Source: DATFVA01 sp963711455
GTDB lineage: Bacteria; Bacteroidota; Ignavibacteria; Ignavibacteriales; Ignavibacteriaceae
DNA: 64,000 nucleotides
Assembly: GCA_963711455.1 (NCBI GenBank)
Contig: CAVQEH010000012.1
Span: 57,321-121,320 of the forward strand
Direction: 5' to 3'
Shown here: positions 1 to 9,198 of the stretch, piece by piece
How positions within the stretch are numbered: the first letter of the stretch is position 1
Layout: each line of letters begins with the position of its first letter
The notes under the pieces: generated by a model
Seen by the model: only the letters and a program-made list of their open reading frames with translations
Databases searched by the model: none
What the model was told of the DNA's origin: nothing
Position numbers and translations under genes: made by a program

Positions 1-33
1 AAAAGATTTTCCTTCTGCCGTTAAAATATCCAT
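1..33 (-). CDS. N-terminus of an unidentified protein, cut by window edge
   Basis: An ATG at 33-31 on the minus strand opens a frame reading MDILTAEGKSF to the window edge. It follows the fumarylacetoacetase-family gene on the same strand after a 44-base gap, so it may be the next gene of that transcript. An AGGAT stretch about 17 bases upstream is a poor and distant ribosome binding site. Eleven codons are too few to name a family, and the frame could be chance. Confidence 0.35.
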   Translation of the reverse strand, partial: MDILTAEGKSF

Positions 34-77
34 TATATTTTAATCTTTCAATCCTATGAATACACCAAATTGGATTA

Positions 78-734
78 TTACGATACTTCACATTCCAGTT
101 TAGCAATACCGGTAATTTCAGCATAAAGCTTATCACCTTTTACAACTTTACCTACTCCTGCCGGAGTTCCCGTAAATATCAAATCGCCTTCTTCAAGCGT
201 CATTAAAGAAGAAATATATTCAACTATTTGTACGGGATTAAAAATCATTTTGTTTAATTTTTCGTGCTGTCTTTCCGAATTGTTTACTCTTAAAATTATT
301 TCTTCATTTAAAGTAAGCCTGCAATCTTTTTTAGAAACGAACTCGGATAAAACAGCAGATGTATCAAATCCCTTTGCTATTGTCCAGGGATGTCCTTTCT
401 TTTTTAATTCATTCTGAACATCGCGCAGTGTCATATCAAGTCCAACCCCGTAAGCTATAATAGCCTTTTCACATTCCCTTTCATCTGCGTCTTTTACCGT
501 GCTTCCGATTAACAAAACAAGTTCTGTTTCGTGATGCATATCGGTAGAAAAAGAAGGATGAATAATTTTATCGCCGGAAAAAATAACTGCAGATGTCGGC
601 TTTAAAAATATTACCGGCTTTTCAGGGACTTCATTCCCAAGCTCTTTTGCATGTTCAGTATAATTTCTTCCCACACAAACTATTTTACCTATGATATATG
701 CCTGACCGGTTCCTTTAATTTTAATTTGTTTCAT
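78..734 (-). CDS. Fumarylacetoacetate hydrolase-family protein (acylpyruvase-like)
   Basis: The 218-residue length is that of the small, single-domain FAH family (acylpyruvate hydrolases, oxaloacetate decarboxylases, 2-oxo-hept-3-ene-dioate hydratase-type enzymes), cytosolic and metal dependent. Visible hallmarks are the KIVCVGRNYTEHAKE start of the fold, the metal ligands in HHETEL (Glu69, Glu71) and Asp100 in GLDMTLRD, and the GDLIFTGTPAGVG loop near the C-terminus. No signal peptide is seen. The family acts on C-C bonds of acylpyruvates or removes CO2 from oxaloacetate; the exact substrate cannot be read from sequence. It lies 75 bases downstream of the secreted protein gene on the same strand, with no clear functional link. 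Confidence 0.9.
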   Translation of the reverse strand: MKQIKIKGTGQAYIIGKIVCVGRNYTEHAKELGNEVPEKPVIFLKPTSAVIFSGDKIIHPSFSTDMHHETELVLLIGSTVKDADERECEKAIIAYGVGLDMTLRDVQNELKKKGHPWTIAKGFDTSAVLSEFVSKKDCRLTLNEEIILRVNNSERQHEKLNKMIFNPVQIVEYISSLMTLEEGDLIFTGTPAGVGKVVKGDKLYAEITGIAKLECEVS

Positions 735-809
735 ATCAGAGATGATTAGTTATAGAAATTCTTTTTGCAAAGATAGAAAATTTAGATGAGTTCTTTTAAA
801 ATCATCTTA

Positions 810-2066
810 TCAGGTTTTTTGTTTCTTCTTTGTTGCTGCCGGAAAGAGAACATTATTCAGTATTAACCTGTACCCGGGAGAATTTTTATATAAAGAAAGA
901 TCAGTCGGAGGGTCGCCGACAGCATGCTGGTAATCTTCAGGATCGTGACCGCCGTAAAATGTCCAGGTACCTCTTCCGAAATTTCCATGAATATATTTAA
1001 CCTGGTCAGTTCCCGGCCGTTCAGCAAGTATAGTTACGGATTTTTTTATTAATTCTTTATGGAACATTGTTGTCTGTCCCATAAATCCCCTTATAACATT
1101 CACGTGATCCTGAGTTAACATTGTAGGAACCGGGTCATACTTTGCGGAAAAATCGAAAAGAGTAAAATAATCGTTTGCATAATCCCCTATTTCAGAAGGC
1201 TGTACATCAATATTGCTGTACTCATAGACATAGGGATTCATTTCAAGCTTAAAATTTGTAAAGGCAAGAGTATTCGAATAATCGAGCTTGCTTTGTGCAT
1301 CAGGATCGGCTGCATCACCATCATACATCTCTGCACAGATATCCACATTCTGAGCAGCCAGTGCTATATCATATGAATCTGTTGCTGAACACATAGCAAA
1401 TAAAAATCCCCCCTGTCCCACAAAATTTTTAATATCCATCGCAACTGCTTTCATCATATTAGAAACTTTTTTAAACCCATTTTTCTTAGCATCATTTTCA
1501 TACATTATCTGGTTATCTATATACCACTGCGCATTACTGAAGCTCGCATAAAATTTTCCATACTGCCCGGTAAAATCCTCGTGATGAAGATGAAGCCAGT
1601 CGTATTTTGAAAGATCCCCCTTAAGGATTTCATCATTCCATATTTTATCATAAGGAATTTTTGCATATTCAAGAGCAAGGGTTACGGCATCATCCCAGGG
1701 CATAAATCCCGGAGGAACATAGACTGCAATCTTAGGCGCTTTTTCAAGTCTTACCACGTCCATATTATTATCATCGCTTTGAACAGTTGAGTAAACATCA
1801 GCAGCCTGCGAAGTAGAAAGCAAATCGAAGGCAACTCCTTCCAGTCTGCATTCAACTGCAATATTTGCATCGTAATCTATCATAAAAGAACCGCCGCGGT
1901 AATTTAAAAGCCAATCGGATTTAATCCCTTTTTGAAGAGCGTGAAATGTAATTCCGTAAGCTTTAAGATGATCTGTCTGATGAAGATCCATATAAATAAG
2001 TATTTTCGACTGTGCAAAAACAGTCAATGAAGTTAAGACAATAAAAAATAAAATCTTTCTAAACAT
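810..2066 (-). CDS. Conserved secreted protein, function unknown
   Basis: This 418-residue protein starts with a clear Sec signal peptide (MFRKILFFIVLTSLTVFAQS, cleavage after about residue 19). The mature part begins KILIYMDLHQTDHLKAYG and contains the conserved-looking blocks WLLNYRGGSFM, KIAVYVPPGF, YDWLHLHHEDFTGQYG, GGFLFAMCSATDSYDIALAA and FYGGHDPEDYQH. The FLFAMCSATD stretch resembles the nucleophile elbow of class I glutamine-amidotransferase-like folds, but this is only a resemblance. I recall homologues in Bacteroidota labelled asparagine synthetase B; neither an N-terminal Cys2 nucleophile nor an ATP PP-loop is visible, so that label is not supported. Probably periplasmic or surface exposed. 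The gene follows the clpX terminator and so likely has its own promoter. Confidence 0.75.
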   Translation of the reverse strand: MFRKILFFIVLTSLTVFAQSKILIYMDLHQTDHLKAYGITFHALQKGIKSDWLLNYRGGSFMIDYDANIAVECRLEGVAFDLLSTSQAADVYSTVQSDDNNMDVVRLEKAPKIAVYVPPGFMPWDDAVTLALEYAKIPYDKIWNDEILKGDLSKYDWLHLHHEDFTGQYGKFYASFSNAQWYIDNQIMYENDAKKNGFKKVSNMMKAVAMDIKNFVGQGGFLFAMCSATDSYDIALAAQNVDICAEMYDGDAADPDAQSKLDYSNTLAFTNFKLEMNPYVYEYSNIDVQPSEIGDYANDYFTLFDFSAKYDPVPTMLTQDHVNVIRGFMGQTTMFHKELIKKSVTILAERPGTDQVKYIHGNFGRGTWTFYGGHDPEDYQHAVGDPPTDLSLYKNSPGYRLILNNVLFPAATKKKQKT

Positions 2067-2084
2067 ATAAGGTCTTTTTCATTT

Positions 2085-2116
2085 AAAAAATTAAAGGCGA
2101 TTAAAATAATCGCCTT
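2085..2116 (-). terminator. Rho-independent terminator downstream of clpX
   Basis: A perfect 9-bp inverted repeat, AAGGCGATT (2108-2116 on the minus strand) and its complement (2094-2102), encloses a 5-base loop. It is followed on the minus strand by a T-rich run over about 2085-2093. It lies just after the clpX stop codon and before the next gene's start. Confidence 0.8.
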
Positions 2117-2143
2117 CATAAATACATTGTATCTATAAAATGA

Positions 2144-3397
2144 TCAAGCCGATTTCCTGTCCGCATCCAGATAAATAGGTTCGGCACCTTTTTCTATCAC
2201 ATCTTTTGTGATAATGCACTTATCAACATTATCCTTATTTGGAAGCTCATACATAACATCAAGCATAAATTCTTCAACAATTGATCTCAACGCCCGGGCA
2301 CCGGTTTTTCTTTCCATCGCTTTTTTAACAATTGCATCAATTGCAAAAGGATCAAATTCCAGTTCAACATTATCAATCATAAATAATTTTTTATATTGTT
2401 TGAGAATCGCATTCTTCGGTTCAGTAAGGATGCTCTTCATTGCATCTTCACTCAATTGATGCAGGGGAGCAGTAACAGGAAGCCTGCCGATAAGTTCAGG
2501 AATTAATCCGAATCTTAAAAGGTCTTCCGGCTGCGTAAATGAAATTAAATCATCCTCGGAGATTTTTCCTTTTAAGTCCTCGCGAGAAAATCCCATTTTA
2601 TTTTTATTAATCCGTGCAGCAATTATTTTATCGATCCCGTCAAAAGCACCGCCTACAATAAAGAGGATATTTTTTGTGTTCACGTTAATGAGACTTTGTT
2701 CCGGATGTTTTCTTCCGCCTTTTGGCGGAACTCCTGCCATAGTACCTTCAAGAATCTTTAACAATGCCTGCTGAACACCTTCACCTGAAACATCTCTTGT
2801 TATAGATGTACTTTCACTTTTTCTTGCAATCTTATCTATCTCATCAATGTAAACGATACCTTTTTGTGCACGTTCAAGATTATAATCAGCCGCCTGAAGA
2901 AGATGAACAAGCACTGTTTCAACATCATCTCCAACATAACCGGCTTCTGTAAGTGTGGTTGCGTCAGCTATGGCAAACGGCACCTCAAGAATTTTAGCCA
3001 GTGTCTGCGCTAATAATGTTTTACCAACCCCTGTAGGACCGATTAAAAGAATATTGCTCTTTTCAATTTCAACGTCATCAAGTTCGAAAAAAGATCCTTT
3101 GGAATTAATTCTTTTATAATGATTATGAACAGCAACCGATAATATTTTTTTAGCTCTTTCCTGCCCGATTACATATTCGTCAAGTGTTTTTTTAATTGAT
3201 CCCGGGGTAGGAATCTGGGTTGATCTTGTTTTTGTATTTGAATACGCAGCAAGATTATTTCTAAGAATATCTACACTGCTTGAGATACATATATCACAAA
3301 TATAAACGTCGGGTCCGGCAATCATACTGCCGACTTCACTCCCATCTCTTCCGCAGAATGAACATTTCACAATCTTTTGACCCTGTTTTTTAGCCAT
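2144..3397 (-). CDS. clpX: ATP-dependent Clp protease ATP-binding subunit ClpX
   Basis: This is the AAA+ unfoldase that feeds tagged or misfolded proteins to ClpP in the cytosol. The 417 residues match the family. The N-terminal zinc-binding domain has Cys12-x2-Cys15 and Cys34-x2-Cys37. Walker A is GPTGVGKT at 120-127, the pore loop is GYVG at 153-156, Walker B lies in IVYIDEIDKI (181-190), and sensor 2 is in RKTGARALRSI. It starts two bases after the stop of the TPR gene, so the two are almost certainly cotranscribed. clpP is not in the window. A strong terminator follows. Confidence 0.98.
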   Translation of the reverse strand: MAKKQGQKIVKCSFCGRDGSEVGSMIAGPDVYICDICISSSVDILRNNLAAYSNTKTRSTQIPTPGSIKKTLDEYVIGQERAKKILSVAVHNHYKRINSKGSFFELDDVEIEKSNILLIGPTGVGKTLLAQTLAKILEVPFAIADATTLTEAGYVGDDVETVLVHLLQAADYNLERAQKGIVYIDEIDKIARKSESTSITRDVSGEGVQQALLKILEGTMAGVPPKGGRKHPEQSLINVNTKNILFIVGGAFDGIDKIIAARINKNKMGFSREDLKGKISEDDLISFTQPEDLLRFGLIPELIGRLPVTAPLHQLSEDAMKSILTEPKNAILKQYKKLFMIDNVELEFDPFAIDAIVKKAMERKTGARALRSIVEEFMLDVMYELPNKDNVDKCIITKDVIEKGAEPIYLDADRKSA

Positions 3398-3399
3398 AC

Positions 3400-5229
3400 T
3401 TAACTCGCTTTATTTTTTAATTTAACTATTTCATCCCTTGCATCATCAAGATATAAGGAGTTAGGATATTTTGCAAGCAGTTCCTCATATTTTTCAACAG
3501 CTTTGGATGAATCATTTAAACCAAATTCATAAATTCTTCCTAATAAATATAAGGCTTTATCTGCATAAATGTTTTTGTCATTTTCATCAACTATCTTCTG
3601 AAGCATGTCAATAGCTTTATCATTATTTCCGGCTGCAAGCTCCATTTCCGCTTCTCTTAATTCCGCAATACTTTTAAGCAGAAATGCTTTCGGGTTCTGT
3701 GCAACCAGGTTATATTTTTCTGCAGCTTCATTAAACTTCTTCTGATCAGCAAGAAATTCCGCATCTGCAAATCTTACTAATTCAGACGAATCATTCATTG
3801 TTGTGTTCAATAAAAGCGATAATTCAATTGCATCGTTGGCATAATTATCACTTAAATTACTCAATATTTGTACCAATTGATTTTTTGCTTCCTTAAAATT
3901 TCCCTTATAAAAATCTATCCTTGCTAATAAATATTTACAGCCGTTTTTCTGATCCTCGGGAGCTTTTGGCTGGTTCACAACATTTTGGAAATATTTTGCT
4001 GATTCATCAAGATTACCTTTTATCAGTTCAATTTTACCTATTTCATTTTGAGCCTGCAATCCAATAGGAGAAAAAGAAGCATTATTCAGAATCTTGTTGA
4101 AATATTCCTCTGCGGCGGAAAGATCTCCCTGGCTGTATAATTTTAGCTCTCCCAATCTAAGGTATGATTCAAGTGAAACATCAGTATTTGGATATTGATT
4201 GATTATCTGGTTGTAAGCTTTTACGACTCCATCAATGTTATCAGGATTTATAGAATTAAATTTATGATATGGTTTCCAGCTTTCACCAATATTTTCTTCG
4301 GCTTCAGCTTCAAGAGTTTTTGCATAACCAAGCTTTGCTCTTGCTATAAGCGGTGAATCTGAATATTTATCTATTATCTCATTATAAAATTCTGCGGCTG
4401 TATTATAATTGCCATCATTATAAATCAACTCAGCAAGCTTTATGAGATCCATCCCCTGGCGTTGATTTTCTTTATCCATTTTCAGATATAAATCAAATGC
4501 TTTCTGGTAGTCCTTATTTTCAACATAAAATCTTGCCAGTAAATAATTAATGCTCTGATTATCATCCGAATTATTTTGAAATACTTCGATTGTTTTCTTC
4601 AGCGCATCTGGTTTATTTATGTAATTAAACATTTTATTCTGAACATTTGTAACCTGTTCAGGTTTTTTTTCCAGGATGAAAACATATTCTTCTGCTGCTT
4701 CGGTAAATCTCATTGTTAAGGCATAAAGATCGGCAAGCTGGTAAGAATAAATTACAGGATCATTACTTTCATCTTTACCTTTTTTATAGATTTCTATGGC
4801 TTTATCAAAATCCCTTCTATCGAGCACATAGTTCGCAATTATCCTGTATTTCATCGGATCAGGCGGAAGATTTTGCAGACCCTCATCCCAGACTTTATAC
4901 GCCTGTTCAGTATTTCCCATTAAAGAATAAGTTGAACCGAGCAGACCATACATATCTGCATCCGCGGTAATTTCTTTCATTCTCTGCTGAATTATCTGTA
5001 ATGAACCCTGGTAATCTTTTAGTTGAAGATAGACATTATTTAAGGCTTCAAAATACTGAAAGTTATCGGGATGCTGGTTATATAATTCCTGGTAAATTGA
5101 TTTTGCTTTTTCAAGCTGACCAGCCTGGACATAACCCTGACCAAGCATATAACGCTGGAGAATAGCGTTATTCTGCGCAAAGATAAATCCTGTTACAAAA
5201 AACAAAAAGATGAATATTTTCTTATTCAT
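3400..5229 (-). CDS. Secreted tetratricopeptide-repeat protein
   Basis: The ATG at 5229 is chosen because it gives a good signal peptide (MNKKIFIFLFFVTGFIFAQ); an in-frame ATG at 5265 would add 12 residues before it. The mature protein of about 590 residues is built almost entirely of TPR-like helical pairs, for example ARFYVENKDYQKAFDLYLKM, AAEFYNEIIDKYSDSPLIA and ALYLLGRIYEFGLNDSSKAV. The last repeats resemble the YbgF/BamD style seen in periplasmic scaffolding proteins. It probably mediates protein contacts in the periplasm, partner unknown. It is the first gene of an operon with clpX (2-base gap); the pairing of a periplasmic TPR protein with a cytosolic unfoldase is not explained by known function. 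Confidence 0.85.
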   Translation of the reverse strand: MNKKIFIFLFFVTGFIFAQNNAILQRYMLGQGYVQAGQLEKAKSIYQELYNQHPDNFQYFEALNNVYLQLKDYQGSLQIIQQRMKEITADADMYGLLGSTYSLMGNTEQAYKVWDEGLQNLPPDPMKYRIIANYVLDRRDFDKAIEIYKKGKDESNDPVIYSYQLADLYALTMRFTEAAEEYVFILEKKPEQVTNVQNKMFNYINKPDALKKTIEVFQNNSDDNQSINYLLARFYVENKDYQKAFDLYLKMDKENQRQGMDLIKLAELIYNDGNYNTAAEFYNEIIDKYSDSPLIARAKLGYAKTLEAEAEENIGESWKPYHKFNSINPDNIDGVVKAYNQIINQYPNTDVSLESYLRLGELKLYSQGDLSAAEEYFNKILNNASFSPIGLQAQNEIGKIELIKGNLDESAKYFQNVVNQPKAPEDQKNGCKYLLARIDFYKGNFKEAKNQLVQILSNLSDNYANDAIELSLLLNTTMNDSSELVRFADAEFLADQKKFNEAAEKYNLVAQNPKAFLLKSIAELREAEMELAAGNNDKAIDMLQKIVDENDKNIYADKALYLLGRIYEFGLNDSSKAVEKYEELLAKYPNSLYLDDARDEIVKLKNKAS

Positions 5230-5393
5230 AAAATCAAATATTGCTAAATAAAGTGCTCTGTTCAAGGGGATAAATGTGATGTGTTACAATTAGATTTTCA
5301 TATTGTCCCCGTTAATTGTCTAAGTATTTTGAAATTTGCTTGATAAATACACTCCCCGTCATTCTAAATATTTCAGGATAAAATTTATATCCC

Positions 5394-6503
5394 TCAAAAC
5401 AACTTTCCTATAAACTCACCAATAAAGTAACCTGCAGCAGCTATTCCAAAACCAACGACAAACATATCAAACCCGCTCCGGAAAATTCCTCTTCCTGTAA
5501 AGAAGCTTCTTGCTGCACCGACACCAAAATGTGCAAGCATTGAAATTGTAAATGCCGTCCAGATAGCGGTCACTCCTGTAAGAAAGAAAAACGGAAAAAC
5601 AGGAATTACTGCCCCTACGGCAGTTGCAAGTCCTGTAATCCATCCCTCACGGAAGGGACTCATATTTGCTTCGCCAATTCCAAGCTCTATTCTAACTTTT
5701 TCTTCTAATGCCTGTGCAGGATCTTTCATTACTTCCGCAGCAAGGTTAGATGCATCTTCTTTACTCATTCCTTTTGATTCATAAATTAATGCCAGTTCTT
5801 CTGTTTCCAGTTCAGGCATTAAAAGAATTTCTTCCTTCTCCATTTTTCTTTCGTGATCATAAACCTCTTTTTCACTTATCGCGGCAAGATATCCTGAGGA
5901 ACCCATTGAAAGCGCATCAGCCAGCATCCCGGAAATACCTGAAATTAAAATTATATGCGGAGCGACGCTGGCACCAATTACTCCGGCTATTAAACCAAAG
6001 TTTGCAGTAAGCCCATCATTAAAACCATAAACTACATTCCGCAGTAATCCGCCTGATTCAGAACGGTGCCATGGTTCATCGCTTGTACCCTTAATATCCA
6101 TAAGCTTATTTGCATGCCCGGCAGAATCTTTTGCAAGCTGAAGAGCAATATCCTTTGTTTCCTTATCGGAACTGGTTTTATATAATTTCAAATATGATTT
6201 TACTTCCTCGGCTTCTTCATTCATCAAAGCTTTGGAGAGAATCCATGTACCGAACCGATTTGCGAACCACACAAGTGATTTTGCTTTAAATGAAGGGCTA
6301 TCATCTTTTATGATGATATTATGTTTCAGCAGTAAATCCCGCCATACTTTAATATGCTTTTTTTCAACTTCTGAGAGTCTTGAGTAAATATCTTTCTGCT
6401 TTTCATTCTTTTCCATTCCCGCCAATATTTTATAAAGGTAAGAAGCATCTATTTCTTCCTGCAAATGGTTTTTCCATATTGATACTGATTTATTGTCCGG
6501 CAC
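5394..6503 (-). CDS. VIT1/CCC1-family metal transporter with N-terminal ferritin-like domain
   Basis: The first 130 or so residues form a ferritin/rubrerythrin-like helical bundle (HLQEEIDASYLYKILAGME, VEKKHIKVWRDLL, KDSAGHANKLMDI) with Glu and His residues placed as di-metal ligands. The rest is a vacuolar-iron-transporter module: VYGFNDGLTANFGLIAGV, SMGSSGYLAAISEKEVYDHE, then several membrane segments to the C-terminus. The family exports Fe2+ or Mn2+ from the cytosol. A GTG at 6503 with GGAAAG upstream is preferred as the start. The in-frame ATG at 6539 lies only about 12 bases beyond the hairpin of the upstream gene's terminator, leaving no room for a promoter. The encoded N-terminus from 6539 (MYFCTSIKAERI) has no family resemblance that I can see. 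Confidence 0.88.
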   Translation of the reverse strand: MPDNKSVSIWKNHLQEEIDASYLYKILAGMEKNEKQKDIYSRLSEVEKKHIKVWRDLLLKHNIIIKDDSPSFKAKSLVWFANRFGTWILSKALMNEEAEEVKSYLKLYKTSSDKETKDIALQLAKDSAGHANKLMDIKGTSDEPWHRSESGGLLRNVVYGFNDGLTANFGLIAGVIGASVAPHIILISGISGMLADALSMGSSGYLAAISEKEVYDHERKMEKEEILLMPELETEELALIYESKGMSKEDASNLAAEVMKDPAQALEEKVRIELGIGEANMSPFREGWITGLATAVGAVIPVFPFFFLTGVTAIWTAFTISMLAHFGVGAARSFFTGRGIFRSGFDMFVVGFGIAAAGYFIGEFIGKLF

Positions 6504-6544
6504 AATTCTTTCCGCTTTTATTGAAGTGCAAAAATACAAAATAT

Positions 6545-6580
6545 GATTACAAAAAAGCCTGCCGGGAAACAGCAGGCTTA
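6545..6580 (-). terminator. Rho-independent terminator of the heme-barrel gene
   Basis: On the minus strand an AAGCCTGC arm, a 9-base loop and a GCAGGCTT arm are followed by a T run. It lies about 20 bases after the stop codon at 6600 and just upstream of the VIT1-family gene, so it separates the two transcripts. Confidence 0.8.
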
Positions 6581-6599
6581 AGTAACTTTCTGTAAATTA

Positions 6600-7730
6600 T
6601 TAATACCACAAATGAAACTGTATTAAAAATGTGTCATTAGTTATCGATGGATGCTCCATCTGGAAACGAAATTGAGGGCGTATTTCAATAAAGCTGTAAG
6701 GGTAAAATTCGAAACCGACTATCAGTCTTGAAATATCGTCCTTATTCCTTGAAGTCAATGGATCAAAGCGATCATATCTTACTACTGCTTCGAGACCTTT
6801 AAGAAGCCGGTAAGAAGCTTCAATCATAAGCGCGTTAGATGCAGAATCCTGTTTAACATAATTATTAGCAATATCATATTCTCCCATCAAGGTAAAATCA
6901 CCAACACCTATTCCAGCATAACCTCCGTACATTTGAACTTGAGGATAGACGTATTTGGTTTGCTGGAAAACCTGCTGTTTAAATATGGCAACAGAGCCAC
7001 CAATCATCAAAGCTGCCACGTCGGAAATAGTTGGATATAATTCAAGGTTTGCGGTATAAGTAGGGTCGGTAACAAAAATATTCGGCGAATGTGAATTACC
7101 GACACTTGCCGTAATAAAAGCAAAGTCCGAAATATACTGCCCCACTTCAACTCCGCTTTCAACATAACGCGGATCATAAATCAAACCTCGTTTACTAGCG
7201 CCCGGTGTAATCAGTCCCAGGTCTCCTCCACGCGTATATGCTGTGTGGTCATCCAGCCTGATTCCATAATTTGGGGAAAATGTGCCGGCTTTAATGTACC
7301 CTTCATTTGGAAGAATATGAGCAACTCCGTATGCTTCCCATATCTGCCAGATAAAATCGTACCTGGCAAAAACATTAATCTTATCTGAAATATCAACATT
7401 GGTATAAACTGAACCGGACATTCCCTGGAAATCAATTCTTTTTGTAGAATCAGTGATATATAAAAAAGAATTCCCCCTAAAATCCAAACCATACTGAATA
7501 TTTTCGCCAATATTCTGGCTCATTGGAAATTCTTTGCTTGGTCTTTCCATCGGCAAAACATTTTTTCCAAATGCAAACCCGCCTGAATTTCTCATCAAAC
7601 CACCAGTGGGATTAACATGGCAATCTGAGCATGTACCTCCCATTCTGAGAGCATACCTCGGCAGACTAAAACTGTCGGTTACAAAAAATATCAAAAACAT
7701 TCCGATAAGTAAAAGTTTGAAAATTTTCAT
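6600..7730 (-). CDS. Outer-membrane beta-barrel protein with N-terminal c-type heme motif
   Basis: A signal peptide (about residues 1-22, ending TDSFS) is followed at once by one heme-attachment motif, CSDCH (residues 34-38), in the context GGTCSDCHVNPTGG. The remaining 310 residues alternate short beta-like strands with polar turns, such as VFARYDFIWQIWEAYG, VQMYGGYAGIGVG, GLEAVVRYDRFDP and FIEIRPQFRFQ. The chain ends in FHLWY, the aromatic C-terminus usual for outer-membrane barrels. Covalent heme therefore probably sits at the periplasmic mouth of a porin-like barrel. Electron transfer across the outer membrane is a possible role but is inferred only. No cytochrome maturation genes or other cytochromes lie nearby. 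A terminator follows. Confidence 0.7.
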   Translation of the reverse strand: MKIFKLLLIGMFLIFFVTDSFSLPRYALRMGGTCSDCHVNPTGGLMRNSGGFAFGKNVLPMERPSKEFPMSQNIGENIQYGLDFRGNSFLYITDSTKRIDFQGMSGSVYTNVDISDKINVFARYDFIWQIWEAYGVAHILPNEGYIKAGTFSPNYGIRLDDHTAYTRGGDLGLITPGASKRGLIYDPRYVESGVEVGQYISDFAFITASVGNSHSPNIFVTDPTYTANLELYPTISDVAALMIGGSVAIFKQQVFQQTKYVYPQVQMYGGYAGIGVGDFTLMGEYDIANNYVKQDSASNALMIEASYRLLKGLEAVVRYDRFDPLTSRNKDDISRLIVGFEFYPYSFIEIRPQFRFQMEHPSITNDTFLIQFHLWY

Positions 7731-7979
7731 ATACCTCCTCAGGGAAATGAATAATTAAAAGACTCTTGTTTAAAGCTAAAGAGAGAAAGTGATAAAATCA
7801 TCACATATCTAACCAGATCTGAAAATTTTAAAAAGTTTTCTTAGTAGTAAGTCCAGTCGGAAAAAAGTGCCGTAAGTTATCTGATTTTTAGATATTAGTG
7901 CTGAGTTTAAAACTACCAAATTACATTGCTATAAAAGGCTTTCTTGGTTACCTTTAATGTCTCTTTTTAAATAATTACA

Positions 7980-9122
7980 ATGAAACGATTATTAATTCTC
8001 GGATCAACCGGTTCAATAGGAATAAATACCTTAAATGTCATCAGGAATTTTCCTGATAAATTTGGTATATCCGCACTTACTGCAAATACCCGTATAGATA
8101 TACTTGAACCTCAGATTAAAGAATTTAAACCTGATTTTGTTGTTGTAAAAAATAAAGAGCTTGCAGATGAACTCAAGCGCAGAATTGGAAATACCACAAA
8201 AGTTCTTTCCGGAAATGAAGGATTGATTAAAGCCGCCTCGGATACTGATTATGATATACTGATAGGAGCTGTGGTTGGTTTTGCCGGGCTCATTCCAACG
8301 CTCGAAGCAATTAAGCGCGGAAAGAGAATCGCACTTGCAAACAAAGAAACACTTGTTGTGGCAGGAGAACTTGTAAAAAAACTTGCGGAGAGATATAAAT
8401 CCGAAATTATTCCAGTGGATTCGGAACACAGTGCTATTTTTCAATGCATGACAGGTGAGAATCCCGATGAGGTTGAAAAGCTTATTTTAACAGCTTCAGG
8501 CGGTCCTTTCAGGGAAATGAACAAAGGTGAATTTAATGAAGTAACAGTTGAAGATGCACTAAATCATCCAAATTGGAAGATGGGAAATAAAATTACAATT
8601 GATTCTGCAACGATGATGAACAAAGGGCTGGAAGTTATAGAAGCTCATTGGCTCTTCAATCTTCCTAAAGAAAAAATTGATGTTGTAATTCATCCACAGT
8701 CAATCATTCATTCAATGGTTCAGTTTGTAGATGGTTCTGTTAAAGCTCAGATGGGTTTACCCGATATGAAACTGCCTATTCAATATGCATTAAGCTACCC
8801 GGAAAGACTTCCGAATGAACTTCCGCGGACAAGTCTTCCTGAAATATCAAGCTTAACATTTTCAGAACCCGACTTAAATAAGTTTGAATGTTTGAGACTT
8901 GCATATGAAACTCTCGGAAGCGGCGGTACTGCTCCCTGCATATTAAATGCGGCAAATGAAATTGCTGTAGATAAATTTCTTAAAAAAGAGATAAAATTTT
9001 CCGATATTCCTGCTTTAATTTGTAACGCACTCGATCATTTTGATAACCATAAAAACCCTGACCTTGAAACTATTATTGAACAGGATAGTCAAACGAGGAA
9101 ATATGTCACAAGTCTGGTTTGA
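7980..9122 (+). CDS. dxr: 1-deoxy-D-xylulose-5-phosphate reductoisomerase
   Basis: Converts 1-deoxy-D-xylulose 5-phosphate to 2-C-methyl-D-erythritol 4-phosphate with NADPH, the committed step of the MEP isoprenoid pathway in the cytosol. The NADPH-binding GSTGSIG is at residues 8-14. The metal and substrate block reads PVDSEHSAIFQC, the flexible loop lies around HPNWKMGNKITIDSATMMNKG, and the C-terminal helical domain contains GGTAPCILNAANEIAV. The 380-residue length is standard. It precedes rseP by 76 bases on the same strand, an arrangement common in bacteria. Confidence 0.97.
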   Translation: MKRLLILGSTGSIGINTLNVIRNFPDKFGISALTANTRIDILEPQIKEFKPDFVVVKNKELADELKRRIGNTTKVLSGNEGLIKAASDTDYDILIGAVVGFAGLIPTLEAIKRGKRIALANKETLVVAGELVKKLAERYKSEIIPVDSEHSAIFQCMTGENPDEVEKLILTASGGPFREMNKGEFNEVTVEDALNHPNWKMGNKITIDSATMMNKGLEVIEAHWLFNLPKEKIDVVIHPQSIIHSMVQFVDGSVKAQMGLPDMKLPIQYALSYPERLPNELPRTSLPEISSLTFSEPDLNKFECLRLAYETLGSGGTAPCILNAANEIAVDKFLKKEIKFSDIPALICNALDHFDNHKNPDLETIIEQDSQTRKYVTSLV

Positions 9123-9198
9123 GTTTGAGCGGGAACAATATTTGCTTTACTGCATCTAATTATAATTCCGATTTTGAAATATAGGAGAAACTCACTTA

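Noticed and set aside
785..809. Weak hairpin AGATGA/TCATCT after the secreted-protein gene as a terminator
   Set aside because: Only six AT-rich pairs with a 12-base loop and a poor T tract; too weak to call.
810..2066. Asparagine synthetase B label
   Set aside because: No Cys2 nucleophile, no ATP PP-loop, and a signal peptide; nothing in the sequence supports the enzyme.
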